A stretch of DNA of 64,000 nt, taken from positions 806,001 to 870,000 of the forward strand of contig NZ_BSDD01000001.1 of NCBI RefSeq assembly GCF_030268065.1. Reading direction: 5' to 3'. Numbering within the stretch: position 1 is the stretch's first letter; the number at the start of each line of letters is the position of its first letter. The translations under genes were made by a program, and so were the position numbers. Source of the DNA: Geothrix rubra (lineage in GTDB: Bacteria; Acidobacteriota; Holophagae; Holophagales; Holophagaceae). Below, piece after piece: positions 34,856-43,733 of this stretch. The notes beneath the pieces are model-generated. The model was not told the origin of the DNA, searched no databases, and was given only the letters and a program-made list of their open reading frames with translations.

Positions 34856-36226
34856 TCAGACGGTCCGCGAGAACGGGGTCTTCGCGCTCAGCTTCGCCAG
34901 GTAGGCATCGAAGGGCTGCACGAGGTTGCGCACGAAGCGGCGGCCCAGGGGCGTGATGAACACCCCTTCCGGCTTCAGCTCCACCGTGCCCTGGGGCACC
35001 TCATCCTGGAGCTGGGCGACGGCATCCGCGAAGTGGGCCGGGCCGTCCACGCCGAAGCGGGCGCGCAGGTCCTCCCAGCGCAGCTCGAAGTGGCCCATGA
35101 GGCGGTGGATGACCCAGCGGCGCAGCTCGTCGTCCTCGGAGAGCCGGTGGCCCTTGTGGACGGCCAGCTTCCCGTCGGTGATGGAGCGCTCCCACTTCGC
35201 GAGGATCTTCTCGTTCTGGGCGTACACCCCGGCCACGTTGGAGATGGCGCTGGGGCCGAAGCCCAGCAGGTCCGTGCCGGCGGCCACGGCGTAGCCCATG
35301 AAGTTGCGGATGAGGCGGCCCTCCTTCACGGCCTTGGCCATGGGATCGTTGGGGTGGGCGAAATGGTCCATGCCGATGGCCACGTAGCCGGCCTTCTCCA
35401 GGATGTCCGAGGCCAGGAGCAGGAGCTCCAGCCGCAGGTCCGGCGAGGGCAGCGTCTCCGCGGGGATGCTGCGCTGGAAGGGCATGATGCTCGGCAGGTA
35501 GGCGAATCCGTAGATCGCCATGCGGTCCGGCGACAGCTCCAGGGTGGATTCCAGGGTGCGGCGGAAGGTGTCCATGGTCTGGCCCGGCAGGCCGTACACC
35601 AGGTCCAGGTTCACGCCGTCGAAGCCCAGCTCGCGGCACTGCTTCATGGCGGTGAGGGTGTGGTCCCAGGTCTGGCCGCGGGTGATGAGCGCCTGCACGT
35701 TCTCGTCCAGGTCCTGCACGCCGAAGGAGACACGGTTGAAGCCCATCTCCCGGAGGGCCGGCAGCTGGTCGGGCTCCAGGAAGGTGGGATCCACCTCGAT
35801 GGCGATCTCCGCCCCCGGCTGGAACTCGAAGCGCTCCTTGAAGAGGTTGAAGGTGCGCCGCAGGTCGGCGGCGTTCAGGTAGGTGGGCGTGCCGCCGCCC
35901 CAGTGGAGCTGCAGGGCCTTGCGCCGGTCCGGCATGCGCGAGACCACCAGGTCCAGCTCCTTCGTCACCGCGGCCAGGTAGGCCTCGACGGGATCGTACT
36001 GGGGGCTCACCACCACGTTGCAGCCGCAGTAGGCGCAGCGACGCGGGCAGAAGGGGATGTGCAGGTAGAGCGACAGGGCCTCGTCCTTGCGGGCATTGGC
36101 CCGCTCCAGGGCGGAGAGCACCTCCGCCTCGGGGAAGTCGTCCGACCAGGCCGGCGGCATGGGGTAGCCCGTGTACCGGGGGCCCGGACGGTCATAACGG
36201 CGGATCAAATCAGCGAGCTGGTTCAT
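34856..36226 (-). CDS. hemN: Oxygen-independent coproporphyrinogen III oxidase
   Basis: 456 aa radical-SAM enzyme: YTGYPMPPAW, LYLHIPFCPRRCAYCGCNVV with the [4Fe-4S] cysteines plus the extra Cys after CxxxCxxC, LHWGGGTPTYL, EIAIEVDPTFLEPDQL, RVSFGVQDLDENVQALI and YGLPGQTMDTFRRTL. The C-terminal HemN domain is present (WVIHRLMGHFELRWEDL). It decarboxylates coproporphyrinogen III to protoporphyrinogen IX anaerobically. It is the last hem gene of the operon, 117 bases after hemE with a repeat array between. The true HemN, not the HemW homologue, is favoured by the conserved PRYTGYP start. Confidence 0.95.
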   Translation of the reverse strand: MNQLADLIRRYDRPGPRYTGYPMPPAWSDDFPEAEVLSALERANARKDEALSLYLHIPFCPRRCAYCGCNVVVSPQYDPVEAYLAAVTKELDLVVSRMPDRRKALQLHWGGGTPTYLNAADLRRTFNLFKERFEFQPGAEIAIEVDPTFLEPDQLPALREMGFNRVSFGVQDLDENVQALITRGQTWDHTLTAMKQCRELGFDGVNLDLVYGLPGQTMDTFRRTLESTLELSPDRMAIYGFAYLPSIMPFQRSIPAETLPSPDLRLELLLLASDILEKAGYVAIGMDHFAHPNDPMAKAVKEGRLIRNFMGYAVAAGTDLLGFGPSAISNVAGVYAQNEKILAKWERSITDGKLAVHKGHRLSEDDELRRWVIHRLMGHFELRWEDLRARFGVDGPAHFADAVAQLQDEVPQGTVELKPEGVFITPLGRRFVRNLVQPFDAYLAKLSAKTPFSRTV

Positions 36227-36273
36227 GGGAGAGATCCAATCTGGTGTCGAAACAACCTAGAACAATGGATTAT

Positions 36274-36337
36274 CACCGCCGGGGCGCCAGGATCGCCAGG
36301 AAGAGTGGAAATTCCCTCCTTGGCGCCCTTGGCGGTG
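36274..36337. repeat. Inverted GGCGCCA-rich array between hemE and hemN
   Basis: Arms 36274-36300 (CACCGCCGGGGCGCCAGGATCGCCAGG) and 36318-36337 (CCTTGGCGCCCTTGGCGGTG) are inverted imperfect copies around a 17-base AT-rich centre. It fits the low-complexity inverted arrays seen at other intergenic points of this window. It could slow or end transcription between hemE and hemN. Confidence 0.6.
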
Positions 36338-36343
36338 TGCCAT

Positions 36344-37333
36344 TCAGGCCTTCACTTCATCGAGGACGGCCGCCACCACGGCGGGATCGGTCTCGGGCAC
36401 CAGCCCGTGGCCGAGGTTGAAGATGTGGGGATGGCCCTTCATGGCGTCCACGATGGCCCGGGCCTTCTTCCGCGCCACCTCCGGACCGGCCAGGAGGGCG
36501 ATGGGATCCAGGTTGCCCTGGAGCACCATCTTCGGGAAGCGGCGGCGGGCCTCGGCGATGGGCACCTGCCAGGGCACGGCCAGGCCCTTGCAGGGCAGCT
36601 GGTTGAGGCTGTCGGGCAGGTAGCCGGTGCGGGCGAAGAAGAGCGTCGGCGCGGCGGTCACCTGGGCCAGGGTGCGCTGCACGGAGGGCAGGGCGAAGGT
36701 GGCGTAGTCGTCCGCATCCAGCTCGCCGGCCCAGGTGTCGAAGAGCTGCACCCCCTGGGCGCCGGCCTCGATGTGGAGGTTCAGCAGCCGCGCGGCGGCG
36801 TCCGCCAGCTTGTCCAGCCACTTGCGGGCCAGCACGGGCTCCTGGTGCAGGAAGGCCTTGGCCTTCGCCCAGCTCTTGCTGCCCTTCCCCTCGATGCCAT
36901 AGGCCAGCAGGGTCCAGGGGGCCCCGGCAAAGCCCAGCATGGTGACCTTGGCGGGCAGTTCGGCCTTCACCTTGCGGATGGCGGCACAGACGGGTTCGAA
37001 CACCTTCTCGTCCAGGGGGCGGTCGATGTCGATCTGGTCCAGCGTCTTCCCGATGCGGGGCCCGCCCTCGGGGATGGTCACCTCGCAGCCCAGCGCGTCG
37101 AGGATCACGAGGATGTCGCTGAAGATGATGGCGCCGTCGATCTGCGGGAAGCGGCGGATGGGCTGGAGGGTCACTTCCGCGGCCAGGTCCGAGTCGTTGA
37201 GGAGCTGCTCGAAGGTGGCCTTGGCCCGGACGGCGCGGTACTCGGGCAGGAAGCGTCCGGCCTGGCGCATGAACCAGACGGGGGGCTTGTCGAGGGCCTC
37301 GCCGTTGAGAACGCGGAGGAGGGGCTGGGTCAT
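36344..37333 (-). CDS. hemE: Uroporphyrinogen decarboxylase
   Basis: 329 aa from ATG 37333 with GGTGA upstream; ATG 37357 is in frame but adds unusual residues. Motifs: PPVWFMRQAGRFLPEYR, IIFSDILVILDALGCEV, GFAGAPWTLLAYGIEGKG, IEAGAQGVQLFDTWAG, LQGNLDPIALL and FNLGHGLVPETDP. It converts uroporphyrinogen III to coproporphyrinogen III. Position in the minus-strand hem operon between hemL and hemN. Confidence 0.97.
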   Translation of the reverse strand: MTQPLLRVLNGEALDKPPVWFMRQAGRFLPEYRAVRAKATFEQLLNDSDLAAEVTLQPIRRFPQIDGAIIFSDILVILDALGCEVTIPEGGPRIGKTLDQIDIDRPLDEKVFEPVCAAIRKVKAELPAKVTMLGFAGAPWTLLAYGIEGKGSKSWAKAKAFLHQEPVLARKWLDKLADAAARLLNLHIEAGAQGVQLFDTWAGELDADDYATFALPSVQRTLAQVTAAPTLFFARTGYLPDSLNQLPCKGLAVPWQVPIAEARRRFPKMVLQGNLDPIALLAGPEVARKKARAIVDAMKGHPHIFNLGHGLVPETDPAVVAAVLDEVKA

Positions 37334-37354
37334 TGCATCACCAAGAAATCCATT

Positions 37355-37383
37355 CACCGCAGAGGACGCAGAGAACGCAGAGG
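37355..37383. repeat. Short CGCAGAG tandem array
   Basis: In the hemL-hemE gap three CGCAGAG-type units follow each other (CACCGCAGAGGACGCAGAGAACGCAGAGG). Only one orientation is present, so it looks like a single arm of the inverted arrays found elsewhere in this window. Confidence 0.55.
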
Positions 37384-37391
37384 AAAGAGGA

Positions 37392-38648
37392 TCAGGCGAA
37401 AGCCTTAGCCACGGCGGCCACGGCCTGTTTGAAGTGGTCCAGCTCGGCGTCGCCGTGGGCGCCGCTGAGGAAGGCCACCTCGTAGCCGCTGGGGGGCAGG
37501 TACACGTCCTGGCCGAGCAACGCCCGGTGCAGGCGGTTGAAGCTGCTGATGGCCTCCCCCTTCACGGCATCGCTGCGGCGGACGCCGTCCTGGAACAGGG
37601 GCCAGAGCAGGCTGCCGTAGCGGGGGCAGTGCAGGCCTGGGAGGGTCTCGAAGGCCGCGGCCCACTTGGCCGCGTTGGCCTCCAGGCCGGCGTAGAAGGC
37701 GGGGGTCAGCCGCTCCATGGTGGCCAGGCCCGCAGCCATGGCCACGGGGTTGCCGGAGAGCGTGCCCGCCTGGTAGACGGGGCCGTCGGGTGCAACCACG
37801 CCCATGATGTCCTTCCGGCCGCCGTAGAGGCCCACGGGCATGCCGCCGCCGATGATCTTGCCGTAGGTGGCCAGGTCGGGCGTGATGCCCAGCCGTTCCG
37901 CCGCGCCGCCGGGGGCGACGCGGAAGCCGCTGATGACCTCGTCGAAGATGAGGATCACGCCGTGCTTCGTGCAGAGCTCGCGCAGGCGCTGGAGGAACTC
38001 GGGGCGCTGGAGCAGGAGGCCGTTGTTGGCGGGGATGGGTTCGATGATGGCCGCAGCCAGCTCGCTTCCGAGCTCCGCGAAGGTCCGCTCCAGGGTCTCC
38101 AGGTCGTCCAGGGACACCACGGAGGTCAGCTCCGCGATGCCCTTGGGCACGCCGGCGCTGGTGGGGGCCCCGAAGGTGACGAGGCCGGAGCCGGCCTTCA
38201 CCAGCAGGCCGTCGCTGTGGCCGTGGTAGCAGCCGTCGAACTTCAGGATGCGATCCCGGCCCGTGAAGCCGCGGGCGGCCCGCAGGGCGGACATGACGGC
38301 CTCGGTGCCCGAGGACACGAAGCGCATCTTCTCGATGAAGGGCACCATCGCCTTGATCTTCCGGGCCAGGGCCAGCTCCCTCCGGCTGGGAGCGCCGAAG
38401 GTGAGGCCCTCGTGCATGGCCTCGTTCACCGCAGCCAGGATGTCGGGCTGGGCATGGCCCAGGATCAGCGGGCCCCAGGACATGCAGAGGTCCAGGAACC
38501 GCTGGCCGTCCTCGTCCTCGAACCAGGCGCCCGAGGCCTTGCGGAAGAACTTCGGCGTCCCGCCCACCGCGCGGAAGGCCCGCACGGGGCTGGAGACGCC
38601 GCCGGGAAAGTGGGTGAGGGCTTCGGCAAACAGGGTGTCATTCGACAT
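37392..38648 (-). CDS. hemL: Glutamate-1-semialdehyde 2,1-aminomutase
   Basis: 418 aa PLP enzyme: FPGGVSSPVRAF, FLDLCMSWGPLILGHAQPD, RFVSSGTEAVMSALRAARGFTGRD, KFDGCYHGHSDGLLVKAGSG, LIFDEVISGFRVAPGGA, and the PLP lysine in YGKIIGGGMPVGLYGG. It forms 5-aminolevulinate from glutamate-1-semialdehyde. With hemA in the same operon it shows that the C5 pathway is used rather than ALA synthase. Confidence 0.97.
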   Translation of the reverse strand: MSNDTLFAEALTHFPGGVSSPVRAFRAVGGTPKFFRKASGAWFEDEDGQRFLDLCMSWGPLILGHAQPDILAAVNEAMHEGLTFGAPSRRELALARKIKAMVPFIEKMRFVSSGTEAVMSALRAARGFTGRDRILKFDGCYHGHSDGLLVKAGSGLVTFGAPTSAGVPKGIAELTSVVSLDDLETLERTFAELGSELAAAIIEPIPANNGLLLQRPEFLQRLRELCTKHGVILIFDEVISGFRVAPGGAAERLGITPDLATYGKIIGGGMPVGLYGGRKDIMGVVAPDGPVYQAGTLSGNPVAMAAGLATMERLTPAFYAGLEANAAKWAAAFETLPGLHCPRYGSLLWPLFQDGVRRSDAVKGEAISSFNRLHRALLGQDVYLPPSGYEVAFLSGAHGDAELDHFKQAVAAVAKAFA

Positions 38649-38660
38649 TGCGGTTCCTTT

Positions 38661-38690
38661 TCTTCGCGGTCTTCGGGTCCTCGTGGTGGG
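38661..38690. repeat. Short TCTTCG/TCGTGG array
   Basis: The hemB-hemL gap holds TCTTCGCGGTCTTCGGGTCC followed by TCGTGGTGGG, a single-orientation low-complexity stretch of the same style as the right arm at 2965-2992. No gene or terminator is evident there. Confidence 0.5.
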
Positions 38691-38696
38691 TCCTTG

Positions 38697-39674
38697 CTAC
38701 GAGATCCACCCCTTCTCCACGGCCTCGCGGCCGGCGTAGGTCACGATCATGTCGGCGCCCGCGCGGCGGATGGCCGTCAGGTGCTCGAGCATGAGCTGGT
38801 CGCCATTCACCCACCCCAGGCGGTCGGCGGCCTTCACGCTGCTGAACTCGCTGGAGACGTGGTACGCGCAGATGGGGGCCAGCTGCGCCTCGCGGAGGCG
38901 CCAGATGAGGTCGAGGTTCGGCAGGGCCGGCTTGACCATCAGCATGTCGGCGCCCTCCTGCACGTCGAGCAGGGCGTCCCGCAGGCCCTCGCGGGCGTTC
39001 CGGGGATCCATCTGGTAGGTCTTCCGGTCGCCGAACTTGGGGCTGCTGTCGGCGGCTTCGCGGAAGGGACCGTAGTAGGCCCCGGCGTGCTTGATGGCGT
39101 AGCTGAGGATGGCGGTCTGGGTGAAGCCCGCCCCGTCCAGACGGGTCCGGATGGCGGCCACCCGGCCATCCATCATGTCGCTGGGGGCCGCCACATCCGC
39201 CCCGGCCTCGGCATGGCGCAGGGCCATCTCCGCCAGCAGGGGAAGGGTCTCGTCGTTCAGCACCGTGCCCTCCTCGTCCACCAGCCCGCAGTGGCCGTGG
39301 CTGGTGTAGCCGCAGAGGCAGACATCCGTCATGACGATCACGTCCGACCCGAAGGCCTTCTTGAGGGCCGTCACCGCCTTGGGCACCACGCCCGCATGGT
39401 CATGGCAGGCCTTGGCGTCGGGGCTCTTCTCGTGGGCATCGGGCACCCCGAAGAGCAGCACGCTGCGCAGGCCGCGCTTGAGGTCCTGCTCCACCTGCCG
39501 GACGGTGTCCTCCACGCCGGCGCGGACGATGCCCGGCAGGGCGGAGATCTCGCTGCTGCCCTTGTGGGGCTGCACGAAGTGGGGCTGGATCAGGTGGCGG
39601 GGCCGGAGATCGGTCTCGGCCACGAGGTCGCGCAGGGCGGCAGTGGTACGGAGGCGGCGGGAGCGGGTCATCAT
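38697..39674 (-). CDS. hemB: Delta-aminolevulinic acid dehydratase (porphobilinogen synthase)
   Basis: 325 aa from the first of two adjacent ATGs; AAGGAGG lies upstream and the start overlaps the hemD stop. Motifs: RPRHLIQPHFV, VLLFGVPD, the cysteine-rich zinc loop VMTDVCLCGYTSHGHCG (three Cys, a Zn-dependent enzyme), AAPSDMMDGRVAAIR, ILSYAIKHAGAYYGPFR with the Schiff-base Lys, MLMVKPALPNLDLI with the second Lys, and CAYHVSSEF. It condenses two ALA to porphobilinogen. Confidence 0.97.
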   Translation of the reverse strand: MMTRSRRLRTTAALRDLVAETDLRPRHLIQPHFVQPHKGSSEISALPGIVRAGVEDTVRQVEQDLKRGLRSVLLFGVPDAHEKSPDAKACHDHAGVVPKAVTALKKAFGSDVIVMTDVCLCGYTSHGHCGLVDEEGTVLNDETLPLLAEMALRHAEAGADVAAPSDMMDGRVAAIRTRLDGAGFTQTAILSYAIKHAGAYYGPFREAADSSPKFGDRKTYQMDPRNAREGLRDALLDVQEGADMLMVKPALPNLDLIWRLREAQLAPICAYHVSSEFSSVKAADRLGWVNGDQLMLEHLTAIRRAGADMIVTYAGREAVEKGWIS

Positions 39675-40360
39675 GGCGTGTTCTCCTCCTTCAGGTGCTG
39701 GGCGAGCAGGGCCCACAGCAGGCTGGGCTTGGGTTCGCAGTGGCCGTGGACCGGTGCGCCGGCCTTCGCGAACGCCCGGGCGGTGCCCTCGCCCCAGGCG
39801 AAGCGCAGCAGGTTGCGGGACAGGGGGGCCAGGATCTCCGCCTGCAGGGGACTCAGGGCCAGCACGCCCTCCACCTCCGGAAGGGGCGGAAACGGCACGC
39901 GCATGGCCTCGCGATGGGTGATCCAGGGATGGATGCGCCAGGCGCTGCCCCGGGCGGCCTCCTCCAGGTACTCGCGGCTGCGTTCGCCCCGGGCGAGCAC
40001 GAAGCCGCCGCCATCCGGGAACCGCTCCCGGAGCAGGTCCCAGAGGGCCTCGGCCCGGGCCTCGCTGGGCAGCAGGATCTCCAGATCCTCGCGGTCGAGC
40101 GCTTCGGCGGTCCCGCCGCCCTGAACCAGGCACAGGGTCCCCGGGGGCAGCTTGGGGCCGGCCACCCGCGCCCCGGAGGGGCTCAGCAGGAGCACGGCGG
40201 CGGCGGTGGCGAGCGGAATGGGCGGCGGCAGGATCGAGGGCTGGAGCCGCGTGAAGGGATAGGGCACCGGTTCCCAGCCCGCCTTGCGGACCGTGTCCGA
40301 GAGCGGATGGTGGGCCGGCCGGGCGAGGGCCAGCCTGGGCTTGGCGGGGCTCACACGCAT
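39671..40360 (-). CDS. hemD: Uroporphyrinogen-III synthase
   Basis: 229 aa. HemD sequences diverge strongly; the call rests on length, position between hemC and hemB (overlaps of 10 and 4 bases), and pattern: RLALARPAHHPLSDTVRKAGWEPVPYPFTRLQPS at the N-terminus, then a repeated two-domain fold and VEGVLALSPLQAEIL near the end. It closes hydroxymethylbilane to uroporphyrinogen III. Sequence alone would be weak evidence, but no other candidate is in the operon and the step is essential. Confidence 0.8.
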   Translation of the reverse strand: MRVSPAKPRLALARPAHHPLSDTVRKAGWEPVPYPFTRLQPSILPPPIPLATAAAVLLLSPSGARVAGPKLPPGTLCLVQGGGTAEALDREDLEILLPSEARAEALWDLLRERFPDGGGFVLARGERSREYLEEAARGSAWRIHPWITHREAMRVPFPPLPEVEGVLALSPLQAEILAPLSRNLLRFAWGEGTARAFAKAGAPVHGHCEPKPSLLWALLAQHLKEENTP

Positions 40361-41235
40361 GCCAGTCCCAGGCCCTTCAGCACGGCAGCCAGGAGCTGCT
40401 GGTCGTCGGTGCCCCGGGCTTCGGCCCGGAGGAGGCCGTCCTCGCCCGCATAGGCGGCCCTGAGGAGCAGGCTGCCGTCGGCCTGGGGTTCGGCCAGGGC
40501 GCCCAGGGGCTGCTGGCAGCCGCCGCCGATGCCGGCGAGGACCTGGCGCTCCAGGGTCACGCACCGGGCGGTCATGGGATCGTGCATCTCCGCCAGAACC
40601 TCCACGAGGTCCGGCCGGTCGGCGCGGGCCTCCGCCAGCAGGGCCCCCTGCCCCGGCGCCGAGGGCAGCTCGGCGGGGGTCAGCGGGCGCACCACGAGCC
40701 CCTGGAGGTCCAGCTTGAGGCGCTTGAGGCCGGCGGCAGCGAGCATGGTGGCGTGCAGGGGTTCCTCCCGGAGCACGCCGTCGCGCACGCGCTGGAGGCG
40801 GGTGGGGACGTTGCCGCGGATCCACGTGAATCGGGCCTTCGGGAACAGGTCCCTCAGCATCCGCTCGCGTCGCACCGCGCTGGTGCCGATGACCAGGTCC
40901 TCCGGCGCGTCCGGGCGCATCACCAGCCAGTCGGCGGGATCCTCCCGGTGGGGGATGCAGGCGGGGACGATGCCCTCGGGGCGGTCCAGGGACACGTCCT
41001 TCAGGCTGTGGATGAGCAGGTCCGCGGCCCCTGCGGCCATGGCGTCCTCCAGCTCCTTGGTGAAGAAGCCGCCGCCCACCTGCTTGTCGAGGGGGCCCTG
41101 GAGCCACTGGTCGCCGGAGGTGGAGAACTTGCGCCAGGAGACCTCATAGCCCTTCGACTCGAGGAAGCGCACGAGGGGCTCGGCCTGGCCCACGGCCAAG
41201 AGGGACCCACGGGTGGCCACGGTCACATGCTTCAC
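40351..41235 (-). CDS. hemC: Hydroxymethylbilane synthase
   Basis: 294 aa. VTVATRGSLLAVGQAEPLVRFL at the N-terminus, LLIHSLKDVSLDRPEG, VIGTSAVRRERML, RGNVPTRLQRVRDG, ATMLAAAGLKRLKL and the dipyrromethane-bearing Cys in AGIGGGCQQPLGA. It makes the linear tetrapyrrole. It overlaps hemA by 4 bases upstream and hemD by 10 downstream, so translational coupling is likely. Confidence 0.97.
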   Translation of the reverse strand: MKHVTVATRGSLLAVGQAEPLVRFLESKGYEVSWRKFSTSGDQWLQGPLDKQVGGGFFTKELEDAMAAGAADLLIHSLKDVSLDRPEGIVPACIPHREDPADWLVMRPDAPEDLVIGTSAVRRERMLRDLFPKARFTWIRGNVPTRLQRVRDGVLREEPLHATMLAAAGLKRLKLDLQGLVVRPLTPAELPSAPGQGALLAEARADRPDLVEVLAEMHDPMTARCVTLERQVLAGIGGGCQQPLGALAEPQADGSLLLRAAYAGEDGLLRAEARGTDDQQLLAAVLKGLGLACV

Positions 41236-42437
41236 GGATTCACCGCCTCTCCGCCCTCGACGGGCTTCACGTCCGTCTGGGCCAGGGCCCGGAACGCAAG
41301 GGTGCGCCCGCGGGACAGGATGGATTGCAGGGCCAGGTGCTGGCTCTCGTCCAGGTGGGAGAGATGCCCGTGGAGCCCCTTCACTTCCGCCTCCAGCGCA
41401 CCCCAGGCGGCGTCCAGTCGCTCCTGGGCCGAGGCGAGGTGCCGCTTGCGGGCCCGCACCTCGGCGCGGTGGCGCAGGCGGCCCGCCGTGCCGGCCAGGA
41501 AGGGTTCGGCCTTCTGGGCCGCCTCGGTGCGCCGGGCGCGGACGGTGGCCGTCTGGGCCAGGAAGGCGTTGAGGTCCACCCGGTGCACCCAGGGCAGCTG
41601 CTCGAGCCCGGGCTCGGAATCCGGCGGCAGCGCCAGATCGAGGATGCGCAGGGTGGGCCGCTTCAGGGTCTGCCAGGCATCCAGGGTGAAGAGCGGTTCC
41701 GGCGCCGCCGTGGCGGTCACCAGGGCGTCGAACGGCCCGGGATCGCGCTGCAGGTCCCCCAGGTCCACCACCTCCAGGCCCAGGGGCTCCGCCAGCTGGT
41801 GGGCGTGGCCGCGGGTGCGGTTGGCGATCGCCACCCGGAACCCCAGCTCCGGGAGGCGCTCGGCCAGGTACTGGGTCATGGGTCCCACGCCCACGAGCAC
41901 CACCGAGGCCCCCGTCGGGAGCCCGTCCGAGAGGTGCCGGAGTGCGGCGGTGGCCACGCTGACGGAACCGTCGGCGAGGCCCAGGCGGGCCCGCAGGCGC
42001 TGACCTTCGCGGATCACGTCCTCGATGGCGGTCTGGGCCTCCTCGCCGGCCACGCCCACCTGGCGGGCCTGCTGGAGGGCGTCCTTCACCTGCCCGGGGA
42101 TCTCGCGGTCCCCCAGGTTCGCGGACTCCAGGCCGGCGGTCATGGCCAGCAGGTGGGTCCAGGCCTCCTCGCCCTCATAGCGGCGGACGCCGGGCCCGGG
42201 ATCCAGGGCACTGGGATCCCCGCCCCACACCATCCAGAGCACCCGCTGGCAGGTCGCCAGGTAGACCAGCTCCCGGGCGCCCGTCTGCCGATGCCATTCC
42301 CGGAGCCGGGCCGAGACCCCCTCCTTGACGACGTGCTGGGCCACCACGTCGAGGTCGTGGACGGGGGCGTGGAAGCTGAGCAGGACGGGTTCCATGTCGA
42401 TGTCATGATCGGGCGCGGCCAGGGATACCAGCGTCAC
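41232..42437 (-). CDS. hemA: Glutamyl-tRNA reductase
   Basis: Up to 401 aa from GTG 42437; ATG 42395 (387 aa) matches the family N-terminus better (VLLSFHAPVHDLD aligned to the usual LLALGINHKTAPV) but has no ribosome site, so the start is open. The catalytic Cys lies in YLATCQRVLW, and NLGDREIPGQVKDALQQARQVG plus the NADPH loop VVLVGVGPMTQYLAERL follow, then the dimer helix at the C-terminus. It makes glutamate-1-semialdehyde from charged tRNA. A five-codon reading frame (ATG ACG AAG AGG TGA) precedes the GTG start and overlaps it. Confidence 0.95.
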   Translation of the reverse strand: MTLVSLAAPDHDIDMEPVLLSFHAPVHDLDVVAQHVVKEGVSARLREWHRQTGARELVYLATCQRVLWMVWGGDPSALDPGPGVRRYEGEEAWTHLLAMTAGLESANLGDREIPGQVKDALQQARQVGVAGEEAQTAIEDVIREGQRLRARLGLADGSVSVATAALRHLSDGLPTGASVVLVGVGPMTQYLAERLPELGFRVAIANRTRGHAHQLAEPLGLEVVDLGDLQRDPGPFDALVTATAAPEPLFTLDAWQTLKRPTLRILDLALPPDSEPGLEQLPWVHRVDLNAFLAQTATVRARRTEAAQKAEPFLAGTAGRLRHRAEVRARKRHLASAQERLDAAWGALEAEVKGLHGHLSHLDESQHLALQSILSRGRTLAFRALAQTDVKPVEGGEAVNP

Positions 42438-42470
42438 CTCTTCGTCATGTTCCTCTAAAAGTGGCGGTCA

Positions 42471-43601
42471 TCACAGCTTCGCACGGAGGAGCGCTTCCAC
42501 CGCTTCCCAATCCCATTCCGGGGCCTCGGCGAGGCTGCCCTCCCGGAGGGCCTGCTGGGTCAGCCAGGCGTCGTAGACGACGAGGGCGCACATGGCCTCG
42601 GCCACGGGCACGATGCGGGGCGCGATGCACGGATCGTGGCGCCCCCGGGTGGAGATCTCGGCGGTGCGGCCGTCGCGGTCGATGGTCTGCTGGACCCGGG
42701 CGATGGAGCTGGTGGGCTTCACGGCCAGGCGGACCACCACCGGCGCCCCCGTGCTGATCCCCCCCAGGGTGCCGCCGGCGTCGTTCTTCAGGGGGCCCCC
42801 GGGGCCGAGGGGATCGTTGTTTTCGCTGCCACGGCGGCGGGCGCTCCCGAAGCCCGCGCCCAGCTCGACGCCCTTCACCGCCCCGATGGACATGCAGGCC
42901 GCGGCCAGCAGCGCGTCCAGCTTCCCGAAAGCCGGGTCACCGAGTCCCACGGGCAGCCCCTCGAGCCACACCTCGCAGACGCCGCCCACGCTGTCGCCCT
43001 CGGCCCGGGCCGCCTCCACGGCGGCGCGCTGGGCGTCGAAGGCCGCAGGATCGGCCACCCGCAGCGGATTCGCCTCCACGAAGGCCCAGTCCACCTTCGA
43101 GCAGGGGATGCCCGCGATCTCCCGGTTGAAGCCCCTCACCGTGACCCCCAAGGCCGCCAGCTGCTGCTTGGCCCAGGCGCCTGCCGCCACCCGGGCGAGG
43201 GTCTCCCGGCCGCTGCTGCGTCCGCCGCCGCGGGGGTCGCGCAGGCCGTACTTGCGCTGGTAGGTCAGGTCCGCGTGGCCCGGCCGGAAGAGATCCGCGA
43301 TGGCCTGGTAGTCCGTGCTCCGCTGGTTCTCGTTGAACACCACCAGGGCGATGGGATGGCCCGTGGTGCGCCCCTCGAAGACCCCGCTCAGCACCTGCAC
43401 CCGGTCCGCCTCGCGGCGCGGGGTCACCAGGTCCGACTGGCCAGGCCGGCGCCGGTCCAGTTCCTGCTGGATCGCCGCCAGGTCGAAGGGCAGGCCCGGC
43501 TTCACCCCGTCGATCACCACTCCGACCGCAGGTCCATGGCTCTCCCCGAAGGAGAGGATCCGGAAGGCGCGGCCGAAGGTGGATGGGGAATCGAAGAGCA
43601 T
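42471..43601 (-). CDS. aroC: Chorismate synthase
   Basis: 376 aa. Motifs: RILSFGESHGPAVGVVIDGV, RRRPGQSDLVTPRREADRVQVLSGVFEGRTTGHPIAL, RPGHADLTYQRKYGLRDPRGGGRSSGRETL, IGAVKGVELGAGF and GGISTGAPVVVRLAVKPTSSI. It makes chorismate from EPSP with reduced FMN. It begins the minus-strand block that continues with hemA; TAGACT 6 bases before its ATG (43606-43611) could be a -10, which would make a leaderless or very short-leader mRNA. The connection to the heme genes may be simple cotranscription. Confidence 0.97.
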   Translation of the reverse strand: MLFDSPSTFGRAFRILSFGESHGPAVGVVIDGVKPGLPFDLAAIQQELDRRRPGQSDLVTPRREADRVQVLSGVFEGRTTGHPIALVVFNENQRSTDYQAIADLFRPGHADLTYQRKYGLRDPRGGGRSSGRETLARVAAGAWAKQQLAALGVTVRGFNREIAGIPCSKVDWAFVEANPLRVADPAAFDAQRAAVEAARAEGDSVGGVCEVWLEGLPVGLGDPAFGKLDALLAAACMSIGAVKGVELGAGFGSARRRGSENNDPLGPGGPLKNDAGGTLGGISTGAPVVVRLAVKPTSSIARVQQTIDRDGRTAEISTRGRHDPCIAPRIVPVAEAMCALVVYDAWLTQQALREGSLAEAPEWDWEAVEALLRAKL

Positions 43602-43733
43602 GGCTCCAGTCTACCTGCGATGCCGGCCCCTCCCCCGTCGCCCTGCCCCGCCGGGCCGCGGCTCGAAGCCCCTCCGGCGAAGGGGTCCCCTGTGTCAGGA
43701 TGCTGCTCAGCTGCTCCCGGAATCCGACTGACC

